Origin: Glaciecola sp041380235
Lineage (GTDB): Bacteria > Pseudomonadota > Gammaproteobacteria > Enterobacterales > Alteromonadaceae
Direction of reading: 5' to 3'
DNA: 64,000 nt
NCBI RefSeq assembly: GCF_041380235.1
Contig: NZ_JBGIYY010000017.1
Coordinates: 1-64,000, forward strand
A program made the position numbers and the translations under genes. The notes under the pieces were generated by a model. It was not told the origin of the DNA. It saw only the letters and a program-made list of their open reading frames with translations, and ran no database searches. Numbering within the stretch: the first letter of the stretch is position 1; every line of letters begins with the position of its first letter. Below are positions 16,965 through 26,294 of this stretch, piece after piece.

Positions 16965-17288
16965 ATGAACAATTCAAGGCTCGTTTATTCTACCGATAGC
17001 GGCAGAATACAAGCGGATAAAAAAACTAACGAAGCACGCCCAAAAACCGATGGCATCGTGCGAATAAAACGCATCACCAAAGGTAAAAAAGGTAAAGGCG
17101 TAAGCAGCATTGAAGGCCTAGATATGAATCAAGACGCACTCAAACAACTGTGCTCTGAGCTTAAAAAGCAATGTGGTTGTGGCGGCGCTGTAAAAGACCA
17201 CAACATAGAGATTCAGGGCGATATACGTGAAAAGCTCAAGATAATACTTGAGAGCAAAGGGATGAAAGTAAAGCTTGCTGGCGGTTAG
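16965..17288 (+). CDS. yciH: SUI1-like translation factor YciH
   Basis: YciH is a bacterial homologue of eukaryotic initiation factor eIF1. E. coli YciH is linked to initiation fidelity, and its cellular role is still not settled. The 107 residues match E. coli YciH (108) along nearly the whole length: SRLVYSTDSGRI near the start, GIVRIKRITKGKKGKGVSSI, LCSELKKQCGCGGAVKD and the end GMKVKLAGG. An AAGAGAG sequence lies about ten bases before the ATG. Confidence 0.96.
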   Translation: MNNSRLVYSTDSGRIQADKKTNEARPKTDGIVRIKRITKGKKGKGVSSIEGLDMNQDALKQLCSELKKQCGCGGAVKDHNIEIQGDIREKLKIILESKGMKVKLAGG

Positions 17289-17359
17289 TTTCACAACTCA
17301 GCTTTACATTGATAACAACATAAACTTCTCATATGAGACTGTTGAAAAGAGACCAATGA

Positions 17360-18169
17360 ATGCAAAACTTGTCGATTTCTGATTTACATATTCTGTTGAT
17401 TGAACCTTCAGACACTCAGGCAAAAATTATCAAAAGTTTACTGACTTCGGAGGCGGTTAACGGGGTTGATATTGTCAAAAACGTGACGCAGGCAAAACAT
17501 GAAATTCAGAGACACAATGTGGATGTGGTGGTCAGCACCATGTATTTAGCAGACGGCAGTGGTCTTGACGTTTTAGAATATTTACAATCCGATCAGGCCA
17601 CTAGCAACATTCCGTTTATGCTGGTATCTAGCGAAACCAGCCTGAAAAAACTCGAAGGATTTAAGCAGTCAGGTGTCGCCGCAATATTGCCTAAACCGTT
17701 TGAACCTATCCATCTTAAGCGCGGCCTCAATGCCAGCTTACAGTTATTAAATACCGAAGAATTAGACCTCAGTTTATTTGATGTGCGCCAAGTTCGAGTG
17801 TTGTTAGTCGACGACAGTCGCCTTGCCCGCAACCATATTAGACGAGTCTTAGAGAATATGGGAATCGAACTTATTACCGAAGCAGAAAACGGTGCACATG
17901 CCCTTACCTTCCTAAAAGACCAGGCCTTTGATCTTGTGGTAACTGATTACAACATGCCCGAAATGGACGGCAGAGAACTGTCTGAGTATATTCGCTTTAA
18001 TCCTGAAACGAGCCATATTCCGATTATCATGGTGACCTCTGAATCAACGAGTAGCACACACATGACAAATATTCAGCAAACCGGCGTTAATGCACTGTGC
18101 GATAAACCCTTTGAATCCGACGAAGTGCGTAAAATTTTAGCGCGATTACTGGATCATAAGGACGAATAA
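17360..18169 (+). CDS. Double receiver-domain protein, first domain degenerate
   Basis: The 269 residues are two response-regulator receiver domains with no DNA-binding or enzyme output. The second (about 145-265) is intact: Asp151-Asp152 in LLVDDSR, phospho-acceptor Asp196 in VVTDYNMPEMDG, a Ser/Thr in MVTSES and the lysine in CDKPFE. The first (about 9-125) keeps the lysine in LPKPFEP but has Glu-Pro in place of the acidic pair and Thr60 where the phospho-acceptor Asp should be, so it is probably not phosphorylated. It may act as a phosphate sink or adaptor; no kinase gene is adjacent. Confidence 0.9.
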   Translation: MQNLSISDLHILLIEPSDTQAKIIKSLLTSEAVNGVDIVKNVTQAKHEIQRHNVDVVVSTMYLADGSGLDVLEYLQSDQATSNIPFMLVSSETSLKKLEGFKQSGVAAILPKPFEPIHLKRGLNASLQLLNTEELDLSLFDVRQVRVLLVDDSRLARNHIRRVLENMGIELITEAENGAHALTFLKDQAFDLVVTDYNMPEMDGRELSEYIRFNPETSHIPIIMVTSESTSSTHMTNIQQTGVNALCDKPFESDEVRKILARLLDHKDE

Positions 18170-18233
18170 ACGTAACAATTGGCAGCATTTTTATAAATAT
18201 TCTGCAATTAGTCGAATTAGCCATAGCTAAGCA

Positions 18234-18262
18234 TTGACATAGCAGGTCGGCTTGCATACATT
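18234..18262 (+). promoter_or_regulatory. Probable sigma-70 promoter of pheA
   Basis: A perfect -35 TTGACA (18234-18239) is followed after 17 bases by TACATT (18257-18262). Transcription would start near 18270, downstream of the upstream TTG codons at 18252 and 18261, which excludes them as translation starts. No Phe-rich leader peptide or attenuator hairpin is seen in the short leader. Confidence 0.65.
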
Positions 18263-18335
18263 GCAAATCACGAGGCCTCTTTTTGCACTTGGCTATTCAC
18301 ACCGCATTGCGACTCAGGAAATACAGGAACCCCTC

Positions 18336-19520
18336 TTGGCTAACGAAGAATTGGAACAGTTGCGAAAAGCAATCACCGACACCGACAACACGCTGCTTGA
18401 AATTATCTCAAAGCGTCAAAAGCTCACTATGGAAGTGGCAAAAACCAAAGTTAAGCATCATATTCCTGTTCGCGACCAAAAGCGTGAAGAGCAACTGTTA
18501 GTGCGACTGATCAAACAAGGGCAAAAATTTGATTTAGACCCTCACTTTGTGACATCGCTGTTCCATGTAATTATTGAAGATTCCGTGCTCAATCAGCAGT
18601 CTATGCTCGCGCAATGGGCAAACCCAGGATCACAGCTGCCGCTAAACCGCGTCGCATTCTTAGGTGAAAAAGGCTCTTATAGCTACCTCGCTACGCAAAA
18701 GTACTTTGCGCGCAGAAGCGGAGAGCTTATGGAAATCGGATGTCAAAGCTTTGCCGAAATCATCCAAAAAGTAGAAAGCAACGAAGCCGACTTTGCTGTT
18801 TTGCCGATTGAAAACACATCTTCTGGCAGTATCAATGAAGTCTACGACCAACTTCAACACACTCGATTGAATATCGTCGGCGAACTCACACACCCAATCA
18901 ATCATGCGTTATTGGTGCATCAAGACGCCGAGCCTAGCAAAATCAAAACCTTGTATGCGCATCCTCAAGTATTTGCGCAATGCAGTCACTTTTTAGCCGA
19001 TTTAGGAAATGTTGAAGTGAAGCCCTGCGATAGCACGTCTGCGGCAATGTTGATTGTGAATGAATTACAAAATGATGAAGTAGCAGCAATTGGTTCTGAG
19101 GCCGGCGGCAAGCTTTATAATCTGCGAGCAATTAAATCAAACCTTGCGAATCAAAAAGAAAACCATAGTCGTTTTATCGTGGTCGCCAGTAAAGCAATTA
19201 AAGTGCCGCTGCAAGTTCCAGCGAAAACAACCGTGATCATGTCGACCGTACAAACACCTGGGGCACTTGTAGAAGCTTTGCTGGTGCTCAGAGAAAACAA
19301 TATCAACATGACCAAGCTTGAATCGCGTCCCATTAACGGTAATCCATGGGAAGAAATGTTTTATCTTGATATGCAGGGCAATATCGAAGACGGGCCAATG
19401 CAAAAAGCCATCAATACTTTACGCGGCATGACTCGATATTTTAAAGTCTTAGGCTGTTATCCTGTTGAAGAAGTCTCGCCTACCAAGGTTGCAGCGGTTA
19501 ACGCCCTTGCCGACCATTAA
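18336..19520 (+). CDS. pheA: Bifunctional chorismate mutase/prephenate dehydratase PheA
   Basis: PheA turns chorismate into prephenate and then phenylpyruvate for phenylalanine synthesis. From a TTG start at 18336 it has 394 residues (E. coli 386): chorismate mutase domain (about 1-90, with VAKTKVKHHIPVRD and IIEDSVLNQQ), prephenate dehydratase (about 100-280, with AFLGEKGSYSYLA, LPIENTSSGSI and AIGSEAG), and an ACT regulatory domain with TPGALVEALLVLRENNINMTKLESRP reading across about 295-320. The TTG is chosen because it follows the probable transcription start, has AGGA eight bases upstream, and aligns with the E. coli N-terminus. Confidence 0.93.
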   Translation: MANEELEQLRKAITDTDNTLLEIISKRQKLTMEVAKTKVKHHIPVRDQKREEQLLVRLIKQGQKFDLDPHFVTSLFHVIIEDSVLNQQSMLAQWANPGSQLPLNRVAFLGEKGSYSYLATQKYFARRSGELMEIGCQSFAEIIQKVESNEADFAVLPIENTSSGSINEVYDQLQHTRLNIVGELTHPINHALLVHQDAEPSKIKTLYAHPQVFAQCSHFLADLGNVEVKPCDSTSAAMLIVNELQNDEVAAIGSEAGGKLYNLRAIKSNLANQKENHSRFIVVASKAIKVPLQVPAKTTVIMSTVQTPGALVEALLVLRENNINMTKLESRPINGNPWEEMFYLDMQGNIEDGPMQKAINTLRGMTRYFKVLGCYPVEEVSPTKVAAVNALADH

Positions 19521-19546
19521 CACATTTAGAACTTAGCCACATGACT

Positions 19547-19579
19547 ATGCCGCATCCTGAACATTCAGCGTTGCGGCAT
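19547..19579 (+). terminator. Weak hairpin after pheA
   Basis: ATGCCGCA (19547-19554) and TGCGGCAT (19572-19579) pair perfectly across a 17-base loop, between the convergent ends of pheA and the chemoreceptor gene. Only three T follow, so termination is uncertain. Confidence 0.35.
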
Positions 19580-19598
19580 TTATGTGAGACTTTAAGAT

Positions 19599-21920
19599 TT
19601 AGACCTTAAATCGACTGACCATATCCTGAGTGTTTGTCGCAATATTAGCCAGTTCTTGAGCGGCCTCATTGGTTTGCGTCGCGCCAGTTTCAGCTTCATG
19701 TGCAGCGTCACCTATCCGCGAAATACTATGAGATACTTGCGCAGAAGCTTGAGTTTGCTGCTGAGTGGCCAAAGCAATTGTTGTCGCGAGGCTCTGATTT
19801 TCTTCTAAATTTTTAGCTAATTCACCTAGCGCTGAAGTAACTGAATCAACGACTTCGATTCCTGTATCAGCGGCAATCACGGCATTGTTCATAGCCGAAA
19901 CGCTCTCTTCAGAAGATTTGTTCATTTTTTCCACAATTCGCGAGATTTTCTCAGTATTTTCTTGAGAGCGAGTCGCAAGTGTGCGGACTTCATCGGCCAC
20001 CACTGAAAAACCTCTTCCAGCATCACCTGCCCTAGCTGCCTCAATAGCGGCATTCAGCGCCAGTAGGTTTGTTTGATCGGCAATGCTGGTTATTACTTCC
20101 AAAAATTCAGTCACCTGACTGACGTCGCTGCGAAGTGACAAAATAACTTCGCTTGATTGTTTAATTAAGTTAACCAAATCTCTGATATTTGATGCTGCAA
20201 GATCTGTTTTTTCTAAGTTCTCTGTGAGCGTAAGTTTTGCAGTGTCGCTTTGCTCTAAATTGTTTGACACCGTGCTAGATATTGAATCGATTGACTGTGA
20301 TAAGACCTCGACTGATTGCGTAACACAGTAGGTTTGCTGTTTTTGCTCCGCTGCATTGCGCTTGCTTTCAGTAGTGATGGCAGACAGCTCTTGTGACGAC
20401 GCAGCCAAAGCTAAAGAATTTTCACGCAGAGTAGTGACAATTTCGTGCACTTGCACAATGAAGCCATTAAACGACATCAAAAGCCTGTCAATTTCAGGGA
20501 TCCCGCATTCGCGCAGGCGAATTGTCAGATCCCCAGAGCCCGCCGTAAGATCGCTGCACATGTTTCCTACAAAATTAAGAGGTTTAGTAATTTGTGCAAT
20601 TAAAAATGCAGACATACCCATAGCTATTAGCAAAACGACCACCGAAACAATTGAAACAGTAGATATCAGCGCTGTTTGAATTTCTTTTGCTAATGTGAGT
20701 GCTTCATCAACATCAATCTCTGCTATAACCGCATAACGATGCTCACCGATGCTCAAAGGAGCAAAGGCAGAAAACACTGCGACTCCTCGATAATCAACAA
20801 TTTCAATAAAACCCGATTCTCCTGATAAAGCTCGTGTTACTGACTCAGATTCCACTGGTAAAATACCTACCGTGGTGCCAGCAGCCTCAATTTCTTTCGC
20901 AAGCTGTCCAGCGTTATTCGATATTGCCTGATAAAATGCCTGAGGCTCTTCCAAGAAAAATCGGCTTTCTGTAATTAACTTGTTATGGCTTCCTACTAAA
21001 TAAGTTTCACCAGAAACACCAAATCCTTGGTTTAACCAATCACTGTCTCGGGTCAATACGCTGTTAAGTTTATCTAAAGGAATTTGAAAAATTAGCACGC
21101 CAATCAACTGTTGGTCGACAAAAATGGGAGAAGATAAAAATCCGGCCATTGCGTTATAAGACGGTAAATAAGTTTCTAGTTGACTAAAAAAAACATAGTC
21201 AGGTGAGCTTGCGCCTAAGGCCTGTTGATATGCTGCGCCAATGCCGCTATTCGCATATGGACCATCCTTTATGCTGGTAGCATAATCTAGCTCTTTAAAA
21301 ACGCTGTAAACAATATTACCAGTGGGAGCATCTACTAAAAAGATATCGTAGTAGCCAAATTCCTTTAAGAAGCGCCTAGCAGTATCGTGAAACGCCGCAT
21401 GAATACTGGCATAGTCGGTAGTATTTGCCAATCTCAATAAGCCATCCTTCTCGCCTATTTTGTATGTAGAAGCTGCGATGAAATCGTGTTGCAGAGCCAG
21501 AGCATTTTGATTTAAGTCTGAATAGAGTTGCCGAAGCCCGCTTGGCGCTTTACCGTTTCGATCTTGATATAAGCTAGAGAATTCATTTGTATAATAGCGC
21601 TCAACACTTTTGACATTCATATCGCTAATTGCGCCGCGCTGACTCGCATATGCATTAAAAGCCGGCACGAACTTTTGCATAGCATCAACCCATGCTGGCT
21701 CTTGAGATTTGATTCTAACTTGGGATGTTAAAGTATCGAAATAAGTGGTAGTTGCTTGGGTTGTATTGAACAGCTTGGAGGTCAAATTGTCTTTGGCTGC
21801 GCCGGTCAAAGCGTCTGTTGAAACATTAATCAATACGGTAAGCGAGGCCGCAGATAGCAGTAAAATACAGGTAAGGGTAACAATTACCATCGACATGGTT
21901 AATCGAAATTTTAAAGTCAT
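19599..21920 (-). CDS. Methyl-accepting chemotaxis protein with large periplasmic sensor
   Basis: This inner-membrane chemoreceptor has 773 residues. It has an N-terminal membrane helix (about 10-32), a periplasmic region of about 370 residues that looks like a long Cache-type sensor (including YYDIFLVDAPTGNIVYSV and GVSGETYLVGS), a second helix near 415-440, a HAMP domain, and the cytoplasmic signalling hairpin with the conserved tip ITSIADQTNLLALNAAIEAARAG reading across about 620. It ends SRFKV with no CheR-binding pentapeptide. Ligand unknown. It lies between pheA and tyrA, which are adjacent in E. coli. Confidence 0.95.
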   Translation of the reverse strand: MTLKFRLTMSMVIVTLTCILLLSAASLTVLINVSTDALTGAAKDNLTSKLFNTTQATTTYFDTLTSQVRIKSQEPAWVDAMQKFVPAFNAYASQRGAISDMNVKSVERYYTNEFSSLYQDRNGKAPSGLRQLYSDLNQNALALQHDFIAASTYKIGEKDGLLRLANTTDYASIHAAFHDTARRFLKEFGYYDIFLVDAPTGNIVYSVFKELDYATSIKDGPYANSGIGAAYQQALGASSPDYVFFSQLETYLPSYNAMAGFLSSPIFVDQQLIGVLIFQIPLDKLNSVLTRDSDWLNQGFGVSGETYLVGSHNKLITESRFFLEEPQAFYQAISNNAGQLAKEIEAAGTTVGILPVESESVTRALSGESGFIEIVDYRGVAVFSAFAPLSIGEHRYAVIAEIDVDEALTLAKEIQTALISTVSIVSVVVLLIAMGMSAFLIAQITKPLNFVGNMCSDLTAGSGDLTIRLRECGIPEIDRLLMSFNGFIVQVHEIVTTLRENSLALAASSQELSAITTESKRNAAEQKQQTYCVTQSVEVLSQSIDSISSTVSNNLEQSDTAKLTLTENLEKTDLAASNIRDLVNLIKQSSEVILSLRSDVSQVTEFLEVITSIADQTNLLALNAAIEAARAGDAGRGFSVVADEVRTLATRSQENTEKISRIVEKMNKSSEESVSAMNNAVIAADTGIEVVDSVTSALGELAKNLEENQSLATTIALATQQQTQASAQVSHSISRIGDAAHEAETGATQTNEAAQELANIATNTQDMVSRFKV

Positions 21921-21992
21921 CTAGGATGTTCCTTGGCAGTAGGTAAGCGTCTCAATGACTATGAGGCGCTTACAATACTGCAGCACCCTTAA

Positions 21993-23144
21993 TCACTCTA
22001 TTTTTCGTAACAGATGGCTATCGTCTGCTTTCAGCAGCATTTTTTTGCTATCGATTAAGCATATTTTAGAATAATCGCCAAACCATAAAGCCGCTTCTTT
22101 AAACTGCTCAACAAATGCTGACTTATCGCCATGCTCTAAGAGTTGAATTGCCATTTCAAAGCGTTGACTAAAACGTTTCAGAAGCGCGATGCTGTCTTTG
22201 TTACTGAAGATAATATCGGCATATAATTCAGGAGCTTGAGCAAACAAACGTCCAACCATTGCAAGCTCTAAACGATAGATTGGTGAACTAAATTCAATAA
22301 GCTCACTGAGCTTTGGATTTTCTTGCTGAAGATGCTGACCATACACAAAGGTGCTGAAGTGGCGCATCACCTGAATATAGGCCATGGCATGATCATGTTC
22401 AGCGGCACTGCTGGGATAAAGCGAACCACCCCAAAGACGCATTTGTTCTAACAACCATTGATACTGATCACTGTGACGCCCATCACACACTACGACAACT
22501 TGTTTTATCATACCCGGTGCATCAGGGCCAAACATAGGATGTAAACCCAATACAGGGCCACTATGCGCGGCCATCATGGCATCTAATGGTGCTTGTTTGA
22601 TACTCGTGACGTCAGCCAATACACAAGATGATTTTAGTTTAGGCAATTGCGCAATAATATCGCATGTAGTATTGATTGGAACCGATATAATGACCAAATC
22701 AGCGTCACTTAAAATCTCCTCAGCATTTTGCCATTGCGCCTTGTCTAGCACCGCTACTGAATAAGCACTCTGCTCAAATAAACTAACAAATACTTTTCCT
22801 AGCGCTCCTGCTCCACCTACCACCACTACCTTAGCGATTTCAGGATTTACACATGCATATTTGGCATGCTGAGAATGGTAAGAATCGCGCATCATTCTGC
22901 GCAAAATATCTTCGACTAAATCAGGCGACAGCCCTAACTCTTCTGCCTGTTGGCGCCTAGCTTCAATGAGCGCTTTTTCGCGTTCAGGCACATAGATTGG
23001 CTGCGCATACTCACTTTTCAATCGCCCAATATCTCGAGTTACGCTACTGCGTTTCTTTAGTAATTTAACCAATTCACTATCTACCTCGTCGATTTGTGCT
23101 CGAAGGGCAGATAGTTTTTGATCGAGCGACGAATCAGAACTCAT
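21993..23144 (-). CDS. tyrA: Bifunctional chorismate mutase/prephenate dehydrogenase TyrA
   Basis: TyrA makes 4-hydroxyphenylpyruvate for tyrosine synthesis. The 383 residues combine an N-terminal chorismate mutase domain (about 1-90, LSALRAQIDEVDSELVKLL and RRMMRDSYHSQ) with a prephenate dehydrogenase domain whose NAD motif is VVVGGAGALGKVF near residue 110, followed by GLHPMFGPDAP and HDHAMAYIQVMRHF. It follows aroF after two bases, as in the E. coli aroF-tyrA operon. Confidence 0.97.
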   Translation of the reverse strand: MSSDSSLDQKLSALRAQIDEVDSELVKLLKKRSSVTRDIGRLKSEYAQPIYVPEREKALIEARRQQAEELGLSPDLVEDILRRMMRDSYHSQHAKYACVNPEIAKVVVVGGAGALGKVFVSLFEQSAYSVAVLDKAQWQNAEEILSDADLVIISVPINTTCDIIAQLPKLKSSCVLADVTSIKQAPLDAMMAAHSGPVLGLHPMFGPDAPGMIKQVVVVCDGRHSDQYQWLLEQMRLWGGSLYPSSAAEHDHAMAYIQVMRHFSTFVYGQHLQQENPKLSELIEFSSPIYRLELAMVGRLFAQAPELYADIIFSNKDSIALLKRFSQRFEMAIQLLEHGDKSAFVEQFKEAALWFGDYSKICLIDSKKMLLKADDSHLLRKIE

Positions 23145-23146
23145 CT

Positions 23147-24229
23147 TTATAAACGTTTCTGCAAACGCATTGGCAACACTGTGATCAGTTTTTCGCGGGC
23201 CGCCAAAATGCTTTTTTGAGTTTGTTCCCAGCTGATACAGCCGTCGGTAATTGAGAGACCATATGTCAGTTCGCTAGCCGTTTTACCTTTTGTTCCCTGA
23301 TTGCCTTCCACTAAATGGCTCTCAAGCATAATGCCAATAATTGACTGGTTGCCTTCTAAAATTTGATTGACGACATTTTCTGCCACTAAGGGCTGTCGGC
23401 GATAATCTTTTGCCGAATTCGCATGACTACAATCGACAACTAGTGCCGCTCTTACGCCTGCTGATTTAAGCTCATCCTCACATTGAGATACACATACTGA
23501 ATCATAGTTAGGTTGCTTACCACCGCGCAAAATCACATGGCCGTCAGGGTTACCTTCAGTTTTAATAATGCTGACTTGGCCCTGCTTGTTAATCCCCATA
23601 AAGCTGTGCCCTGATGCGGCAGACTTGAGCGCATTAATAGCGATGTCTAGGTTGCCGTCGGTACCGTTTTTAAAACCAACCGGCATAGACAAGCCGCTGG
23701 CCATTTCACGGTGAGTTTGTGATTCTGAAGTGCGTGCTCCAATAGCAGCCCAACTGAAAAACTCACCTAAGTACTGCGGACTAATCGGGTCTAAGGCTTC
23801 GGTTGCCACAGGAATTTCAAGCTCAGCTAACCAGTTAAGTAGTTCTCTGGCTCGGCGAATGCCGGTATCAATATCAAATGAGTCGTCAATGTGCGGGTCG
23901 TTGATCAGACCTTTCCAACCGGTAGTCGTGCGCGGCTTTTCAAAATACACGCGCATCACCACGTAAAGGGTATCTTTGCAAGACTCGTGCAGCTCTTTGA
24001 GCTTCAGTGCATATTCTTTGGCAGCTTTTACATCGTGAATTGAACAGGGTCCGCAGACCACCAGTAAGCGATGGTCTTTACCATGAATAATATCTGAAAT
24101 AATGCTGCGGGCATTTTCGACATACGAAATGGCTTTGTCACTAACAGGCAGTTGTTTAGCCAATTGCTCTGGGGTGACAAGCACCTCTTCAGAACTGACA
24201 TGAAGGTTGGTTACACTATCTTTTTGCAT
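23147..24229 (-). CDS. aroF: 3-deoxy-7-phosphoheptulonate synthase, AroF-like
   Basis: This class I DAHP synthase condenses phosphoenolpyruvate and erythrose-4-phosphate, the first step of the shikimate pathway. The 360 residues show VVCGPCSIHD near 60, VMRVYFEKPRTTTGWKG near 90, GARTSESQTHREMASGLSMPVGFKNGTDG reading across about 170-195, and VDCSHANSAKDY. Cotranscription with tyrA points to the tyrosine-sensitive AroF isozyme. No good ribosome-binding site precedes the ATG. Confidence 0.94.
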   Translation of the reverse strand: MQKDSVTNLHVSSEEVLVTPEQLAKQLPVSDKAISYVENARSIISDIIHGKDHRLLVVCGPCSIHDVKAAKEYALKLKELHESCKDTLYVVMRVYFEKPRTTTGWKGLINDPHIDDSFDIDTGIRRARELLNWLAELEIPVATEALDPISPQYLGEFFSWAAIGARTSESQTHREMASGLSMPVGFKNGTDGNLDIAINALKSAASGHSFMGINKQGQVSIIKTEGNPDGHVILRGGKQPNYDSVCVSQCEDELKSAGVRAALVVDCSHANSAKDYRRQPLVAENVVNQILEGNQSIIGIMLESHLVEGNQGTKGKTASELTYGLSITDGCISWEQTQKSILAAREKLITVLPMRLQKRL

Positions 24230-24251
24230 GTTTATTTTTTACACATTAGAG

Positions 24252-24273
24252 GCATTGCGATTACGGGCAATGC
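24252..24273 (-). promoter_or_regulatory. Hairpin in the aroF leader
   Basis: GCATTGC (24252-24258) and GCAATGC (24267-24273) form a perfect seven-base stem with an eight-base loop, ending 22 bases upstream of the aroF start. On the plus strand five T follow, so it resembles a terminator, but no plus-strand gene lies upstream. It may instead shape the aroF leader RNA. Confidence 0.35.
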
Positions 24274-24436
24274 TTTTTAATTTTTAGTAGAGAAACTTAT
24301 TATTGCGCGGTAATCCACGTTCTGTCGGTGTCTTTGCGTCCCATACTGCGAATCGGTGGGTTTATATTTATTCACCGTTACGAGCGTTTTAACAAACCTT
24401 GCTAGTAACAGCAATGGTTTTATTGACTAAATAGAC

Positions 24437-24471
24437 AAAAACGGCGCTTTAATACGATTAAAGCGCCGTTT
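24437..24471 (-). terminator. Strong rho-independent terminator of AbgT-family gene
   Basis: The arms 24439-24453 and 24457-24471 form a perfect 15-base stem with loop ACG. Five T follow on the minus strand, 28 bases past the transporter stop. It also insulates aroF from upstream transcription. Confidence 0.9.
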
Positions 24472-24498
24472 CATGTGAAATTATTGCTTTGCTATAGT

Positions 24499-26037
24499 TT
24501 ACATCGCTGGATAGATGTAGCTAGATTGAATGCCCAAGGGAATGCCAATAGACCAGTAAATTAGCAGGAATGCTGTCCAGCATATCAATAACGCAATGCT
24601 AAATGGCAGCATCAAGGAGAGCAAGGTGCCAATACCAGTAGACTTCACATAACGTTGACAGTAAACCACCACCAGCGGGAAATAAGGCAGCAATGGTGTA
24701 ACAATATTGCTCGAGGAGTCACCTACTCTATAAGCAATCTGCGCTAAGTCAGGTGAAATACCCAATTGCATAAGCATGGGTACAAAAATCGGCCCCAAAA
24801 GCGCCCATTTAGCGGAACTTGAGCCCACAAACAAATTCACAAAAGCGGTCAAAAAGATAATACCCACAATCGTTATCATCGCTGGAAGTGACAGCGCTTT
24901 GAGAAACTCAGCGCCTTCAATTGCCATTAACGCGCCAAGATTAGACTTGCCAAAGGCATCAATAAACAAAGCACAGAAAAACGCCATAACAATGTAGTAG
25001 CTCATACCCTGCATAGCTTTGGTCATGCTGTGGATCATGTCTTTGGTCGACTGATACGTGCCAGACATGTAGCCGTAAACCACTCCGGGGAATAAAAATA
25101 GTAAAAATATAATTGGCACAATAGACTGCATGACCGGTGCGGCAAAGGAGGTTAAGGCGCCATTCGCATCACGCATCGGTGAAGTCTCAGGAATAAGCAC
25201 CAATACTAATACTACAATACCGCTAACAAGCGCTGCAGTAGCCCAGCGCAATGCGCGCGTTTGCTTTGGATCGAGCTCTTCAAACTTAGGAATGTCTTCA
25301 GGGTCTCCATCTACCTTGACGTTTTTTAAACGCGGCTCAATCACCTTATCGGTGAGATACCATGCGATACCAATCACCAACAACGAAGACGCGGAGTTAA
25401 AGAACCAGTTGTTTAGGGGGTTAATCATAATATTTGGATCAATAATACGCGCCGCTTCTTGAGTAAAACTTTGCAGTAAAGGATCGATGGCTGATGGTAC
25501 AAAGTTAGCAGAGAAGCCACCGCTCACGCCAGCAAATGCGGCTGCAATACCCGCTAATGGGTGTCGACCCATCGCATAGAAGATCACGCCGGCTAAAGGT
25601 ATAACCAATACATAACCCGCATCTGTTGCGGTGTGGGACACAATTGCTACTAACACGACCATAGGTGTTAACAGTGCTCTAGGGGTCGAGTCGAGCATGC
25701 GCTTTAAACCCGCGCTGATAAAGCCTGAGTGCTCTGCCACACCCACACCTAACATCGCCACTAGCACTACACCTAAGGGAGCAAAACCGGTAAATATAGT
25801 GACCATTCGACTCAAAAAGTCGGCTAGAGATGCTCCAGTAAGCAGGTTATTGATGACGATCGCTTCGCCTGTTCGCGGATCTAAGGCTGAAAAATTAAAC
25901 TGCGAGAAAATTGCAGAGCACACCCAAATGATGACTAAGCAAATAAAGAAAATCATCGCTGGATCGGGCAACTTATTTCCGACTACTTCGACTTTATCAA
26001 GGGCGCGAGTGACCCAGGTAGATTTGGTTTGTTCCAT
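24499..26037 (-). CDS. AbgT-family transporter
   Basis: This inner-membrane transporter of 512 residues has about 11-13 hydrophobic segments. Motifs such as DAGYVLVIPLAGVIFYAMGRHPLAG, AGVSGGFSANFVPSAIDPLLQ and NLFVGSSSAKWALLGPIFVPM are typical of the AbgT family. E. coli AbgT takes up p-aminobenzoyl-glutamate, while other members export sulfonamides. The substrate cannot be read from sequence. It is a single-gene unit with its own strong terminator. Confidence 0.93.
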   Translation of the reverse strand: MEQTKSTWVTRALDKVEVVGNKLPDPAMIFFICLVIIWVCSAIFSQFNFSALDPRTGEAIVINNLLTGASLADFLSRMVTIFTGFAPLGVVLVAMLGVGVAEHSGFISAGLKRMLDSTPRALLTPMVVLVAIVSHTATDAGYVLVIPLAGVIFYAMGRHPLAGIAAAFAGVSGGFSANFVPSAIDPLLQSFTQEAARIIDPNIMINPLNNWFFNSASSLLVIGIAWYLTDKVIEPRLKNVKVDGDPEDIPKFEELDPKQTRALRWATAALVSGIVVLVLVLIPETSPMRDANGALTSFAAPVMQSIVPIIFLLFLFPGVVYGYMSGTYQSTKDMIHSMTKAMQGMSYYIVMAFFCALFIDAFGKSNLGALMAIEGAEFLKALSLPAMITIVGIIFLTAFVNLFVGSSSAKWALLGPIFVPMLMQLGISPDLAQIAYRVGDSSSNIVTPLLPYFPLVVVYCQRYVKSTGIGTLLSLMLPFSIALLICWTAFLLIYWSIGIPLGIQSSYIYPAM

Positions 26038-26294
26038 CGCTACAGCTCCATATTTATTATTATTGTTTTGTATGTGGCCAATAAACTCGTTTGCAGGCGG
26101 CGCGTCTGTTTATAAAAATAATAAATTACCAGATATCGCATCTCACATACCTTGACTTGATTATGCGAGAAGTGAAGGAGATTGCAAGACGATGAGGAGG
26201 GTTTTTACATTTAATTTAGATTTGCGAAGCCAATTAGCCACTTAACTTTGTCAGTTAAGGTCTTAAATGCGATGCTAAATTTACTTCAGCGAGC

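Noticed and set aside
24230..24330. TyrR box upstream of aroF
   Set aside because: Only a TGTAAA half-site is present near 24240. The matching TTTACA half at the right spacing is missing.
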